Below, one piece after another: positions 1 through 8,313 of a stretch of 64,000 nt of DNA (position 1 is the first letter of the stretch; each line of letters starts with the position of its first letter). This stretch comes from Yinghuangia sp045039925 (GTDB lineage Bacteria; Actinomycetota; Actinomycetes; Streptomycetales; Streptomycetaceae): positions 7,254,001 through 7,318,000 of the forward strand of contig CP108400.1 of NCBI GenBank assembly GCA_045039925.1, written 5' to 3'. A program made the translations under genes and the position numbers. Below the pieces are notes generated by a model that was given only the letters and a program-made list of their open reading frames with translations, did not search any database and was not told the origin of the DNA.

Positions 1-213
1 CACGCCGTCGGCGGCCTGGACGGCCTCGCGCAGGCGCACGACCGAGGCCGGTACGTCGGCCTCCAGGTCCTGGTTGAAGTGCGGCAGCTCGTCGATGCCC
101 TTGAAGACCTCGATCGTCATGCCTTCCGGGGCGAGCGGACCGAACGCGTTCAGCAGGGCGGTGTTGAACGACTCGGTGCGGATCGAACCCGAGATGGCGA
201 GGATGCGGGTCAT
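1..213 (-). CDS. NADPH-dependent FMN reductase (3' part missing)
   Basis: The N-terminal 71 residues of a flavodoxin-fold NAD(P)H:FMN reductase/quinone reductase; the rest lies beyond the window edge. The protein starts MTRILAISGSIRTESFN, which carries the GSxRxxSxN phosphate-binding loop of the family that holds the FMN phosphate. The ATG lies behind a clear GGAGG ribosome site. Upstream is a palindrome resembling a MarR-family operator, so redox or MarR-type control is possible. Family assignment is good; the substrate (FMN, quinone, azo dye) cannot be told. Confidence 0.85.
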   Translation of the reverse strand, partial: MTRILAISGSIRTESFNTALLNAFGPLAPEGMTIEVFKGIDELPHFNQDLEADVPASVVRLREAVQAADGV

Positions 214-267
214 GGCGGAACCTCCAGCGGCGTTGTGGTTGAACGTTGAACAACATACCTCCGGGTC

Positions 268-281
268 GTTGAGATTTCAAC
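268..281. promoter_or_regulatory. MarR-like operator palindrome upstream of the FMN reductase
   Basis: A perfect inverted repeat GTTGA-N4-TCAAC whose core TTGAGATTTCAA matches the TTGANATNTCAA pattern often bound by MarR/OhrR-family repressors. It lies 55 bases upstream of the FMN reductase start. A GTTGAAC direct repeat lies beside it at about 239-252. No MarR gene is in the window, so the regulator is unknown. Confidence 0.4.
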
Positions 282-467
282 TTCCCTGGTGGAGGGTGCC
301 GGCCGAGGGCTTTGCCCTGTTCTGGTGAACCTCCGCGGTCACCGCACCAGGCGCCGCCGGGTGCGCCTCGGTTGCGCCGTCCCCGGATGTGCAGGTCCGG
401 GCGCCGGACTTTTATTCCGTTCGGCCACAATGGCGGATACGACACCGCCGCTTCGGGAGCCGACCAC

Positions 468-779
468 ATGTCCTCCGCGTCCCCCGCACCTTCCTCGTCC
501 GCCGCCTCGTCGGCGTCCGCCGCCGCGCCCGCCGCTGCCGGGGGCGCGCCCGCCAGGGCCGCATCCGCCGGGGGGACGGGTTCCGTGCGTACGCCGCGCG
601 TGGCCGTGCTCGCCCTCGTCGTCTGCGTGCTCGCGCTCGCCGCGGCCGTGATCGCCTTCGCGGACGGCAGTTGGCTCGGCGTCCCGTTCCTGCTGCTGGC
701 CGCCGTGGACGGCAACATCGCGTGGTTCTACATGCGCCGCGCCCGCAAGGCGCAGGCGGCGGCGGGCGCGTCCGGCTGA
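468..779 (+). CDS. Small membrane protein, unknown function
   Basis: A 103-residue protein with a disordered Ala/Ser/Pro N-terminus (about residues 1-42) and two probable hydrophobic segments, VAVLALVVCVLALAAAVIAF and WLGVPFLLLAAVDGNIAWF, followed by a short basic cytoplasmic tail (RRARK). The ATG has a GGGAG ribosome site. It lies upstream of recA in the same direction, but a 237-base gap with its own SOS-box-like site separates them. I do not recognise a family beyond small actinobacterial membrane protein. Confidence 0.7.
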   Translation: MSSASPAPSSSAASSASAAAPAAAGGAPARAASAGGTGSVRTPRVAVLALVVCVLALAAAVIAFADGSWLGVPFLLLAAVDGNIAWFYMRRARKAQAAAGASG

Positions 780-882
780 CGCGCGCCCCTCGTGCGCCCC
801 CGGCGGCACGCCGTGGCCGCCCCCTTGCGAAGACCCTCTTTCGCCTGATTTTCGGGCCGAGGTCGTGTGTCGGAGTCGTACT

Positions 883-896
883 CGAACAAACTTTCG
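883..896 (+). promoter_or_regulatory. Probable SOS box (LexA site) of recA
   Basis: CGAACAAACTTTCG matches the Gram-positive/actinobacterial LexA consensus CGAACnnnnGTTCG at nine of ten fixed bases (T for G at the first base of the right half). It lies about 120 bases before the recA ATG, where a LexA operator is expected. A TACGCT hexamer six bases downstream could be a -10 box, which would place the operator over the promoter. Confidence 0.6.
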
Positions 897-1016
897 CTTA
901 CGCTGGTCCGGCGGAGTTATCCACAGGTGTGCGAGGCGCGTCCCGCGATGTCGGTGGGACGGGTTAGCGTCAGGACAATGAAGCGCACACCACGACCCGA
1001 CAGGGCGGCATCACCG

Positions 1017-2081
1017 ATGGCAGGAGCAGGACAGGACCGCGAGAAGGCGCTCGACGCCGCGCTCGCCCAGATTGAACGGCAGTTCGGCAAGGGCTCCGTC
1101 ATGCGTCTCGGCGACGACGCGCGGGCCCCTGTCGAGGTCATCCCCACCGGGGCGATCGCCCTCGACATCGCGCTGGGCATCGGCGGTCTGCCGCGCGGTC
1201 GCATCGTCGAGGTGTACGGCCCGGAGTCCTCCGGCAAGACGACGATCGCCCTGCACGCCATCGCCAGCGCGCAGCGCGCGGGCGGCGTCGCCGCGATCGT
1301 CGACGCCGAGCACGCCCTCGACCCGGAGTACGCGAAGAAGCTCGGCGTCGACACCGACGCGCTGCTGGTCTCGCAGCCCGACACCGGTGAGCAGGCGCTC
1401 GAGATCGCGGACATGCTGATCCGCTCGGGTGCCATCGACATCATCGTCATCGACTCCGTCGCGGCCCTGGTGCCCCGCGCGGAGATCGAAGGCGAGATGG
1501 GCGACTCGCACGTCGGCCTCCAGGCCCGCCTCATGAGCCAGGCACTGCGCAAGGTCGCCGGTGCGCTCAACCAGACCAAGACCACCGCGGTGTTCATCAA
1601 CCAGCTGCGCGAGAAGATCGGCGTGATGTTCGGTTCGCCGGAGACCACGACCGGTGGCCGCGCGCTGAAGTTCTACTCCTCCGTGCGGCTCGACATCCGC
1701 CGCATCGAGACGCTGAAGGACGGCACCGAGGCGGTCGGCAACCGCACGCGCGTCAAGGTCGTCAAGAACAAGATGGCCGCGCCGTTCAAGCAGGCCGAGT
1801 TCGACATCCTCTACGGCGAGGGCATCAGCCGCGAGGGCGGCCTCATCGACATGGGCGTGGAGCACGGCTTCATCCGCAAGTCGGGTGCCTGGTACACGTA
1901 CGAGGGCGACCAGCTCGGTCAGGGCAAGGAGAACGCCCGCAACTTCCTCAAGGACAACCCCGACCTCGGCAACGAGATCGAGAAGAAGATCAAGGAAAAG
2001 CTGGGCGTGGGCCCGCGTGTCGACGCCGAGGCCGCCCCGGCCGAGGCAACCCCGCCGCCGGCGGCGACAGAGGGCCCCTGA
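1017..2081 (+). CDS. recA: Recombinase RecA
   Basis: DNA strand-exchange ATPase for homologous recombination and co-protease for LexA in the SOS response. The 354-residue product has the normal actinobacterial length. Walker A is GPESSGKT (residues 68-75). Loop L2 and the conserved FINQLREKIGVMFGSPETT segment are intact, and the C-terminus ends in an Ala/Pro/Glu tail. The start at 1017 gives MAGAGQDREKALDAALAQIE, matching the usual RecA N-terminus; an in-frame ATG at 978 would add 13 non-conserved residues. An SOS-box-like site lies upstream. recX follows after a strong hairpin. Confidence 0.98.
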   Translation: MAGAGQDREKALDAALAQIERQFGKGSVMRLGDDARAPVEVIPTGAIALDIALGIGGLPRGRIVEVYGPESSGKTTIALHAIASAQRAGGVAAIVDAEHALDPEYAKKLGVDTDALLVSQPDTGEQALEIADMLIRSGAIDIIVIDSVAALVPRAEIEGEMGDSHVGLQARLMSQALRKVAGALNQTKTTAVFINQLREKIGVMFGSPETTTGGRALKFYSSVRLDIRRIETLKDGTEAVGNRTRVKVVKNKMAAPFKQAEFDILYGEGISREGGLIDMGVEHGFIRKSGAWYTYEGDQLGQGKENARNFLKDNPDLGNEIEKKIKEKLGVGPRVDAEAAPAEATPPPAATEGP

Positions 2082-2135
2082 CCGACCCGCGGTAGCGGGC
2101 CGGATGGGGCGGGGGGCCGACGAGGGAACGGGAAC

Positions 2136-2162
2136 GGGGCCGGGCGCGACAGACCCGGCCCC
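2136..2162 (+). terminator. Hairpin between recA and recX
   Basis: Perfect 9-bp stem GGGGCCGGG / CCCGGCCCC with a 9-base loop and no U tract. It lies 54 bases after the recA stop and before recX, so it could be a terminator with read-through, lowering recX expression relative to recA. That function is inferred from position. Confidence 0.6.
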
Positions 2163-2238
2163 CCACGTGTGGACGGCTCGGGGGCCGTCGGCGTGGCGAC
2201 GTTGCCGTGGCAGGAAGTGGGCGGAGGCAGTGCGAGCG

Positions 2239-3498
2239 GTGGGCGGCGAGGACCGCCATGACGAGAGCCGCCGTGACGAGGACCGCAGCCATCAGGGACT
2301 CGCGCGCGGCGGCGCCGGACGGCCCGCCGACCGGCGGGCCACGCGGCACGGTTCGGACGCGGTACAGGCGGACGACAGCGCGCCCGGCGGTGGGCCCGGC
2401 GGGGCGGAACCCGCGGACGCCGCAGCCGGGTGGAACGACACCTGGGCGGGCCGGGTCAGCCCGGAGGAGCAGGCGCGCGCCCGCGCCTTGCTCGGACTCG
2501 CCCTGGAAGGCGGCTCGGCGGCCGCCGACGCGGCGAAGGAATGGGCCGAGTCCAACCGCCGTACGCGACCGCAAACGGCAGCCCGCCGTGGTGCGGGCGG
2601 TGCCGGTCCGGAAGGTGCCGGTCCGGAAGGTGCGGAGCCCGGGGATGCGGGGGCGGATACGGGGGCGGACGGCGCTGGGCCGCGTACCCGACGGTCCCGC
2701 GGCACGTCGACGCGGCGGCCCGGGAAGCGGTCCGGCGGTTTCGCGGGGAGCGGCCGGGGCGACGCGTACTCGGACGCCGGGAACGACGACGGCGCCTTCG
2801 GCGAGCCGGCCGTCGACGGCGCGGTGCGACCCGGCGGCAGACGCCGTGGTCGGCGCGGCAGAGACGAGACCGGCAGAGACGACGCCGGGGAACCGGGAGG
2901 CCGCCGCCGGGAGCGGCGGATCGGGCCCGCGCAGATCGACCCCGACGAGGACCCCGAGGCCCAGGCCCGCGCGATCTGCCTGCGCCAGCTGACCGGTCAA
3001 CCGCGCACACGCGCGCAGTTGGCCGACGCGATGAAGCGCCGGGGCGTCCCCGACGACGTCGCGGAGCACGTGCTCGGGCGGTTCACCGAGGTCAAGCTGA
3101 TCGACGACGCGGCCTTCGCGGCGGCATGGGTCGACACCCGGCACATCGGCCGCGGACTCGCCCGCCGCGCCCTCGCCCAGGAGCTGCGGCAGCGCGGCGT
3201 CGACTCGGCACTCGTCAGCGAGGCCGTCGAAAGGCTGGATCCGGAACAGGAGTTGGCCACCGCACGGGCCCTGGTCGAACGCCGCATCCCGTCGACGCGG
3301 CGCCTCGACCGCAAGGTCCGCATGCGCCGCCTCGCGGGCATGCTGGCCCGCAAGGGCTACGGCGAAGGGCTCGCGCTGCGCGTGGTGCGCGACGCACTCG
3401 ACGCCGACGAGGCGTGGCAGCGCGAGGCCGAGGACGACGACGGCTGGGCGTACGAACCCTTCGGTGCCGACGACACACCCCCGGAACCGGAAGACTGA
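2239..3498 (+). CDS. recX: Regulatory protein RecX
   Basis: Modulator that binds RecA filaments and inhibits recombinase and ATPase activity. The conserved RecX three-helix repeats occupy about the last 190 residues, starting near DEDPEAQARAICLRQLTGQP and including the hallmark RGLARRALAQELRQRGVD. In front is a roughly 230-residue Gly/Arg/Asp-rich, low-complexity region, much longer than the core of about 150-200 residues. The frame is open back to 1885, so the start is uncertain: GTG 2239 with GGAGG 11 bases upstream is preferred, while GTG 2230 and ATG 2104 are alternatives. The position just after recA fixes the identity. Confidence 0.9.
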   Translation: MGGEDRHDESRRDEDRSHQGLARGGAGRPADRRATRHGSDAVQADDSAPGGGPGGAEPADAAAGWNDTWAGRVSPEEQARARALLGLALEGGSAAADAAKEWAESNRRTRPQTAARRGAGGAGPEGAGPEGAEPGDAGADTGADGAGPRTRRSRGTSTRRPGKRSGGFAGSGRGDAYSDAGNDDGAFGEPAVDGAVRPGGRRRGRRGRDETGRDDAGEPGGRRRERRIGPAQIDPDEDPEAQARAICLRQLTGQPRTRAQLADAMKRRGVPDDVAEHVLGRFTEVKLIDDAAFAAAWVDTRHIGRGLARRALAQELRQRGVDSALVSEAVERLDPEQELATARALVERRIPSTRRLDRKVRMRRLAGMLARKGYGEGLALRVVRDALDADEAWQREAEDDDGWAYEPFGADDTPPEPED

Positions 3499-4131
3499 CC
3501 GGCCGGGCAACCGGCCGAGCGCCGGCCGCGCCGGCGCCGGGCACTCCGCGACCGCAACGCCCGGCCGTACGGGCCCGGTTCACCTGCGCCCGCCCAACTG
3601 CCGCCGCCCAACGTTTCGTTCGGGTGGTGGGGAGTGCAACTCACGTGTGGATATGGGGGAGTTCCGGTCCGGTTGCTTGACCCTCCTGTGACCTCCGGCC
3701 TAGCCTGTCACAGACAGTGAGGGATCATCGCGGACCACGTGACCGCGCCGCGCCGAACGCCACTCGGGGTCGCCTCGAGGGCATCCCGCGGTACGGGCCG
3801 AGGCCGACAGACGCCGAGCGCACCACTCGATAGTCACGGACATCCACTCGACAACTCCGGCCGACCGCATCCGGCGGCCGTCTCCGCCAAACCGCATCCG
3901 GCAAACACCCGGCAGTCACTTCCGACCAGCGCCGTCCGCCGTGCGGCGGCCCCGTGGGGGACGCCGTCGCCCGTGCCTTCGCCGCCGTCGGCGTACGCGG
4001 ATCCCGTCCGGCTCCGGCCGCCCCCGGAGCGGCGGCGGTCGTTGATCCGCGATCCCGCCCTCCTGGCGCTTCCGCACGCCCCGACGAGCCTCGCCGGGCG
4101 CGCGGAGCCGGTGACGAGAGGGAGTGGGCCC
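3499..4131 (+). other. 633-base gap recX-rny
   Basis: Contains a short CGGCCGG-gcaa-CCGGCCG hairpin right after the recX stop (3500-3517), a promoter at 3677-3706 and then about 420 bases of leader before the preferred rny start. The rny frame stays open through the leader from a GTG at 3739, but the translation is Pro/Arg/Ser-rich and unlike any RNase Y N-terminus, so I treat it as untranslated. No other gene seen. Confidence 0.5.
3677..3706 (+). promoter_or_regulatory. Housekeeping-type promoter upstream of rny
   Basis: TTGACC (3677-3682) and TAGCCT (3701-3706) are separated by 18 bases, a good fit to the principal sigma factor (HrdB/RpoD) consensus in streptomycetes. Transcription would begin near 3713, giving a 5' untranslated region of about 420 bases for RNase Y. 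Confidence 0.55.
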
Positions 4132-5730
4132 GTGGTGACGTTTGGCCTGGAATCCGGTGCGGTCGCCCCGATGGCCGGGGCCGTGCTCTTCATGGTGGGA
4201 GCGGTCGCCTGCTTCGTCGCGGTGCTGCGCATCCGGGCCCGGGTCCCCGCGATGGTGGAGGCGGAGCTGTCCGCGGCGGCGCGTACCGCCCAGGAGGTCA
4301 GGGCGCGGGCCGACCGCGAGACCGCCGAACTGCGCGCCCGTGCGGACGTCGAGGCGGCCGACATCCGCGCCGCCGCGGCCGGGGTGCAGCGCGAGAACCA
4401 CCGGGCCACCGAGGAACTCGGGGACCGCCGCAAGGATTTGGAACGCCGTGAGCAGCGGCTCGCGGAACGCGAGGAGCGGCTGGACGCGGATCGCGCGCGG
4501 TTCCGCGAGCGCATCGCCGACCTCGCGGTGGCCGAGGAGCGGTTGGAGGCCAAGCGGGCGCAGCTTGCCGACGTCGCGGAGGAACGGCGGCTGGTGCTGG
4601 AGCGTACCGCCGCGCTGACCGCCGAGGCCGCCAAGACCGAACTGGTGCGCGGCATCACGAACCAGGCCAAGCGCGAGGCCGCCGTCGCGGTACGCGACAT
4701 CGAGGCCGACGCCCGGCGCGAGGGGGAGCAGCGCGCCCGCAACATCGTCACGCTCGCCATCCAGCGGGTCGCGAGCGAGCAGACCGCCGAGTCCGTGGTC
4801 TCCGTGCTGCACCTGCCGTACGACGAGATGAAGGGGCGCATCATCGGGCGGGAAGGGCGCAACATCCGGGCCTTCGAAGCGGTGACCGGCGTCAACCTGA
4901 TCATCGACGACACCCCCCAAGCGGTGCTGTTGTCCTGCTTCGACCCGGTGCGCCGCGAGACCGGCCGGCTCACGCTGGAGACGCTGGTCGCGGACGGCCG
5001 CATCCACCCGCACCGCATCGAAGAGGTGTATGAGCGCAGCCGCCACGAGGTCGAACGCAGTTGCGTACGGGCCGGCGAGAACGCGGTGGTCGACCTCGGC
5101 ATCACCGATCTGCACCCGGAACTGATCGCCCTGCTGGGCAAGTTGCGCTACCGCACGTCGTACGGGCAGAACGTGCTCAAGCACCTCGTCGAGGCCGCGC
5201 ACATCGCCGGCATGATGGCCTCCGAACTCCGGCTCCCCGCACCGCTGCTCAAGCGCTGCACGGTCCTGCACGACATCGGCAAGGCGCTCACCCACGACGT
5301 GGAGGGCAGCCACGCACTGATCGGTGCGGAGATCGCCCGGCGCTACGGCGAGCCGGAGGACGTCGTGCACGCGATCGAGGCCCACCACAACGAGGTCGAG
5401 GTCCGCTCGGTCGAAGCGGTGCTCACCCAGGCGGCGGACGCGATCTCCGGAGGGCGGCCGGGCGCACGGCGCGAGTCGCTGGAGGCGTACGTCAAGCGCC
5501 TCGAACGCCTGGAAGAGATCGCCCTCGCGCACACCGGCGTGGGGAAGGTCTTCGCGATGCAGGCGGGTCGCGAAGTACGCGTCATGGTGCTGCCCGAGCT
5601 GGTGGACGACCTCCAAGCCCAGGTCATCGCCCGGGACGTGGCCAAGCAGGTCGAGGAGGAGCTGACGTATCCGGGGCAGATCAGGGTCACGGTCGTCCGC
5701 GAGAGCCGGGCCACCGAGTTCGCCCGCTGA
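4132..5730 (+). CDS. rny: Ribonuclease Y
   Basis: Membrane-anchored endoribonuclease initiating mRNA decay. The order of parts is typical: an N-terminal transmembrane helix (VAPMAGAVLFMVGAVACFVAVL, within residues 11-31, given here in family terms only by position and hydrophobicity), a long charged coiled coil to about residue 220, a KH RNA-binding domain with GRIIGREGRNIRAFE near residue 235, and an HD metal-dependent phosphohydrolase domain with HDIGKA near residue 380. The 532-residue length is close to the roughly 520 of Bacillus RNase Y. The GTG at 4132 follows GAGAGGGAG and places the helix at the N-terminus. Confidence 0.93.
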   Translation: MVTFGLESGAVAPMAGAVLFMVGAVACFVAVLRIRARVPAMVEAELSAAARTAQEVRARADRETAELRARADVEAADIRAAAAGVQRENHRATEELGDRRKDLERREQRLAEREERLDADRARFRERIADLAVAEERLEAKRAQLADVAEERRLVLERTAALTAEAAKTELVRGITNQAKREAAVAVRDIEADARREGEQRARNIVTLAIQRVASEQTAESVVSVLHLPYDEMKGRIIGREGRNIRAFEAVTGVNLIIDDTPQAVLLSCFDPVRRETGRLTLETLVADGRIHPHRIEEVYERSRHEVERSCVRAGENAVVDLGITDLHPELIALLGKLRYRTSYGQNVLKHLVEAAHIAGMMASELRLPAPLLKRCTVLHDIGKALTHDVEGSHALIGAEIARRYGEPEDVVHAIEAHHNEVEVRSVEAVLTQAADAISGGRPGARRESLEAYVKRLERLEEIALAHTGVGKVFAMQAGREVRVMVLPELVDDLQAQVIARDVAKQVEEELTYPGQIRVTVVRESRATEFAR

Positions 5731-5736
5731 CCGGCC

Positions 5737-5760
5737 GCGGCGTGACCGCGATCACGCCGC
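5737..5760 (+). terminator. Terminator-like hairpin after rny
   Basis: Perfect 9-bp stem GCGGCGTGA / TCACGCCGC with a 6-base loop, seven bases after the rny stop and before sdaA. GC-rich with no U tract, as is common for terminators in this group. Confidence 0.6.
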
Positions 5761-5915
5761 GAAACCGCTGCGCTTACCCTGGGATGACGTACCACCAGCG
5801 CCACCCCAGCGCCACCGTTCGCGCGCCCGCCACAAACGGGCCCGTCCGGGGCCCGTCCGCCGTCGTGCGGGCCGGGCGCTCACACCGACCGTGACCTCAC
5901 GAAAGGCCACCTCCG

Positions 5916-7298
5916 TTGGCGATCAGCGTCTTCGACATGTTCTCGATCGGCATAGGCCCGTCGAGTTCGCACACGGTCGGCCCGATGCGCGCGGCCCGGA
6001 TGTTCGCCCTGCGGCTCAAGGCGCAGGGGGTGCTCGCCCAGACCGCTTCGGTGCGCGCCGAGCTGTTCGGCTCGCTGGGCGCCACCGGCCACGGACACGG
6101 CACGCCGAAGGCGGTTCTGCTCGGCTTGGAGGGGTTCTCGCCGCGCACGGTCGACCCTGCGGCCGTCGAGCCGGTCCTCGACCGCGTGCGCTCGACCCGC
6201 CGCCTCCGCCTGCTCGGCGCCGACGTGGGCGACGCCCACGAGATCGCCTTCGACGAGGCGTCGCAGCTGGTGATGCACCGGCGCCGGTCCCTGCCGTACC
6301 ACGCCAACGGCATGACGCTGTGCGCGTACGACGCCACGGGCGCGCCCGTGCTGGAGAAGACGTACTACTCGGTCGGCGGCGGCTTCGTGGTCGACGAGGA
6401 CGCCGTCGGCGCGGACCGGGTCAAGCCCGACGACACCGTGCTGCGCTACCCGTTCCGCACCGGCGACGAACTGCTGCGCCTCACGCGCGAGACCGGCCTT
6501 TCGGTCTCGGCGCTGATGCTGGAGAACGAGAAGGCGTGGCGTACCGAGGACGAGGTACGCGCGGGCCTGCTGGAGATCTGGGACGTCATGCGCGCCTGCG
6601 TCACGCGCGGCCTCAAGACCGAGGGCATCCTCCCCGGCGGTCTCAAGGTCCGCCGCCGCGCCGCGCACACCGCCAAGATGCTGCGCGCCGAAGGCGACCG
6701 GGCGAGCCACGCCATGGAGTGGACCACCCTGTGGGCGATGGCCGTCAACGAGGAGAACGCCGCGGGCGGCCGGGTCGTCACCGCCCCGACCAACGGGGCG
6801 GCCGGCATCATCCCCGCCGTCCTGCACCACTACACCGCCGCCGTTCCCGGCGCCGACGACGACGGCGTGGTCCGCTTCCTGCTGGCGGCGGGCGCGGTCG
6901 GCATGCTGTTCAAGGAGAACGCCTCGATCTCCGGCGCCGAGGTGGGCTGCCAGGGCGAGGTCGGCTCGGCCTGCGCCATGGCCGCCGGCGGTCTGGCCGA
7001 GGTGCTCGGCGGCACTCCCGAGCAGGTCGAGAACGCCGCGGAGATCGGCATCGAGCACAACCTCGGCCTCACCTGCGACCCGGTCGGCGGCCTCGTACAG
7101 ATCCCGTGCATCGAACGGAACGGCATGGCCGCCGTCAAGGCCGTCACCGCCGCCCGCATGGCACTCCGCGGCGACGGCCGCCACCACGTCTCGCTCGACA
7201 AGGCGATCAAGACGATGAAGGAAACCGGCGCCGACATGAAGACCAAATACAAGGAAACCGCCCGCGGCGGCCTCGCGGTGAACATCATTGAGTGTTAG
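5916..7298 (+). CDS. sdaA: L-serine ammonia-lyase, single-chain, iron-sulfur
   Basis: Deaminates L-serine to pyruvate and ammonia with a [4Fe-4S] cluster. The 460-residue product joins the beta and alpha domains in one chain. It starts MAISVFDMFSIGIGPSSSHT, the canonical beta-domain N-terminus. Conserved cysteines lie in GAEVGCQGEVGSACAM and CDPVGGLVQIPC. The start is TTG at 5916, supported by the exact family N-terminus and GAAAGG nine bases upstream. No partner gene is adjacent; it lies between the rny terminator and a 228-base gap before the DksA-like gene. Confidence 0.95.
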   Translation: MAISVFDMFSIGIGPSSSHTVGPMRAARMFALRLKAQGVLAQTASVRAELFGSLGATGHGHGTPKAVLLGLEGFSPRTVDPAAVEPVLDRVRSTRRLRLLGADVGDAHEIAFDEASQLVMHRRRSLPYHANGMTLCAYDATGAPVLEKTYYSVGGGFVVDEDAVGADRVKPDDTVLRYPFRTGDELLRLTRETGLSVSALMLENEKAWRTEDEVRAGLLEIWDVMRACVTRGLKTEGILPGGLKVRRRAAHTAKMLRAEGDRASHAMEWTTLWAMAVNEENAAGGRVVTAPTNGAAGIIPAVLHHYTAAVPGADDDGVVRFLLAAGAVGMLFKENASISGAEVGCQGEVGSACAMAAGGLAEVLGGTPEQVENAAEIGIEHNLGLTCDPVGGLVQIPCIERNGMAAVKAVTAARMALRGDGRHHVSLDKAIKTMKETGADMKTKYKETARGGLAVNIIEC

Positions 7299-7526
7299 CA
7301 GGCGGTTGCCGTCCGTGAGGGGACGGGTCGCTCGATGATCTTGGCGATGGTCGGGTTGGTTCGCCCTGCAATATCGGCACCCAAGTAACAGGCCCATAGA
7401 GTGGGCTCCTTGTGGGCTCAAGAGGACAGCGCCAAGCGCACGCGGGAGGCTCGCGGGCTCGGTGGGCGGCTGGGTGGATCTCTCCCGCGCGGAATGGGGC
7501 GGGGGCGGGTGGGTGTTGGGTTCGGC

Positions 7527-7901
7527 GTGAGTGATTCGGTGGGGAATCTCGACGACTCCTCGGTGCGGGCGCTGTTGGCGGCCGACCGGGAAGCGACGCT
7601 TTTGCAGATCGGCGCCCTGACTCGCGACTTCGACGAGATCGTGGCGGCGAACGCGCTCGTGGCGGTCGACGACGAGCACGACCCGGAGGGTTCGAGCACG
7701 GCCTTCGAGCGGGCGCACGTCGCCTCGCTGCTGGCCCAGGCCCGGGCGCGGCTCGCGGACCTGGAGGTGGCGTCCGAGCGGCTGGATCGCGGCGAGTACG
7801 GGCGGTGCACCGAGTGCGGCGACCCCATTCCGGCCGAGCGCCTGGAGGTACGTCCGGCCGCGACCACGTGTGTGAGCTGCGCCGACGCGCGTCCGCGCTG
7901 A
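7527..7901 (+). CDS. DksA/TraR-family zinc-finger protein
   Basis: A 124-residue protein with an acidic helical N-terminal half and a C-terminal zinc ribbon CTEC-x17-CVSC (C-x2-C ... C-x2-C). DksA/TraR proteins bind the RNA polymerase secondary channel; the small actinobacterial members are mostly uncharacterised. The GTG at 7527 gives MSDSVGNLDDSSVRALL. The frame is open upstream to 7401, but that part is Gly/Arg-rich and not conserved-looking. It is convergent with the DUF1508 gene and shares a terminator with it. Confidence 0.85.
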   Translation: MSDSVGNLDDSSVRALLAADREATLLQIGALTRDFDEIVAANALVAVDDEHDPEGSSTAFERAHVASLLAQARARLADLEVASERLDRGEYGRCTECGDPIPAERLEVRPAATTCVSCADARPR

Positions 7902-7933
7902 CTCTGCCGCCGCCGGTCATGTTCGACCGCATG

Positions 7934-7971
7934 CCGAGGGCCCCGCTGCCGGGTGGCGGCGGGGCCCTCGG
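7934..7971. terminator. Bidirectional terminator
   Basis: Perfect 13-bp stem CCGAGGGCCCCGC / GCGGGGCCCTCGG with a 12-base loop followed by GTTTGT. It sits between the convergent DksA-like (+) and DUF1508 (-) genes and probably serves both. Confidence 0.75.
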
Positions 7972-7996
7972 GTTTGTCGGTGGGGCGGGTGCCCGG

Positions 7997-8200
7997 TCAG
8001 ACGCCGGCCATCATCTTTTCGGGCTGGTGTTCGACGACCGGGGCTGTCGGGGCGTTCTTGCGCACCGATTCGATGCCGTCCATGCACGCCTGCTTCGACT
8101 TGTACGCCTGGCTCGTGGCGATGATCTGACCGTTGCCCGCGAGCAGGTGCCAGCGCCACTTGCCGGCCTTGTCGTTGAACCACTCGAACTTACCCGTCAC
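7997..8200 (-). CDS. DUF1508 (YegP-like) protein
   Basis: A 67-residue protein, MTGKFEWFNDKAGKWRWHLL..., with the DUF1508 pattern: an aromatic strand followed by GNGQIIATSQAYKSKQACMDGIESVRKNAP. Its biochemical role is unknown. The GTG start at 8200 is set by a GAGGTGA ribosome site nine bases upstream; the frame is open to 8404, but the upstream translation is Arg/Pro-rich and not family-like. Typical actinobacterial homologues have a similar length. Confidence 0.85.
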   Translation of the reverse strand: MTGKFEWFNDKAGKWRWHLLAGNGQIIATSQAYKSKQACMDGIESVRKNAPTAPVVEHQPEKMMAGV

Positions 8201-8313
8201 AGAAATCACCTCAAATGCTGTGGAGGGTGACGTATTGGCAGCGTAGATCGGCGGGTCCGCCGGGGCATCTCGAACGGGTGAAGGCCGGCGCACGCTGAGG
8301 GAACGCTGCGGGC

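Noticed and set aside
7401..7526. N-terminal extension of the DksA-like protein from 7401
   Set aside because: The extra 42 residues are Gly/Arg-rich and unlike the family; GTG 7527 gives a normal start.
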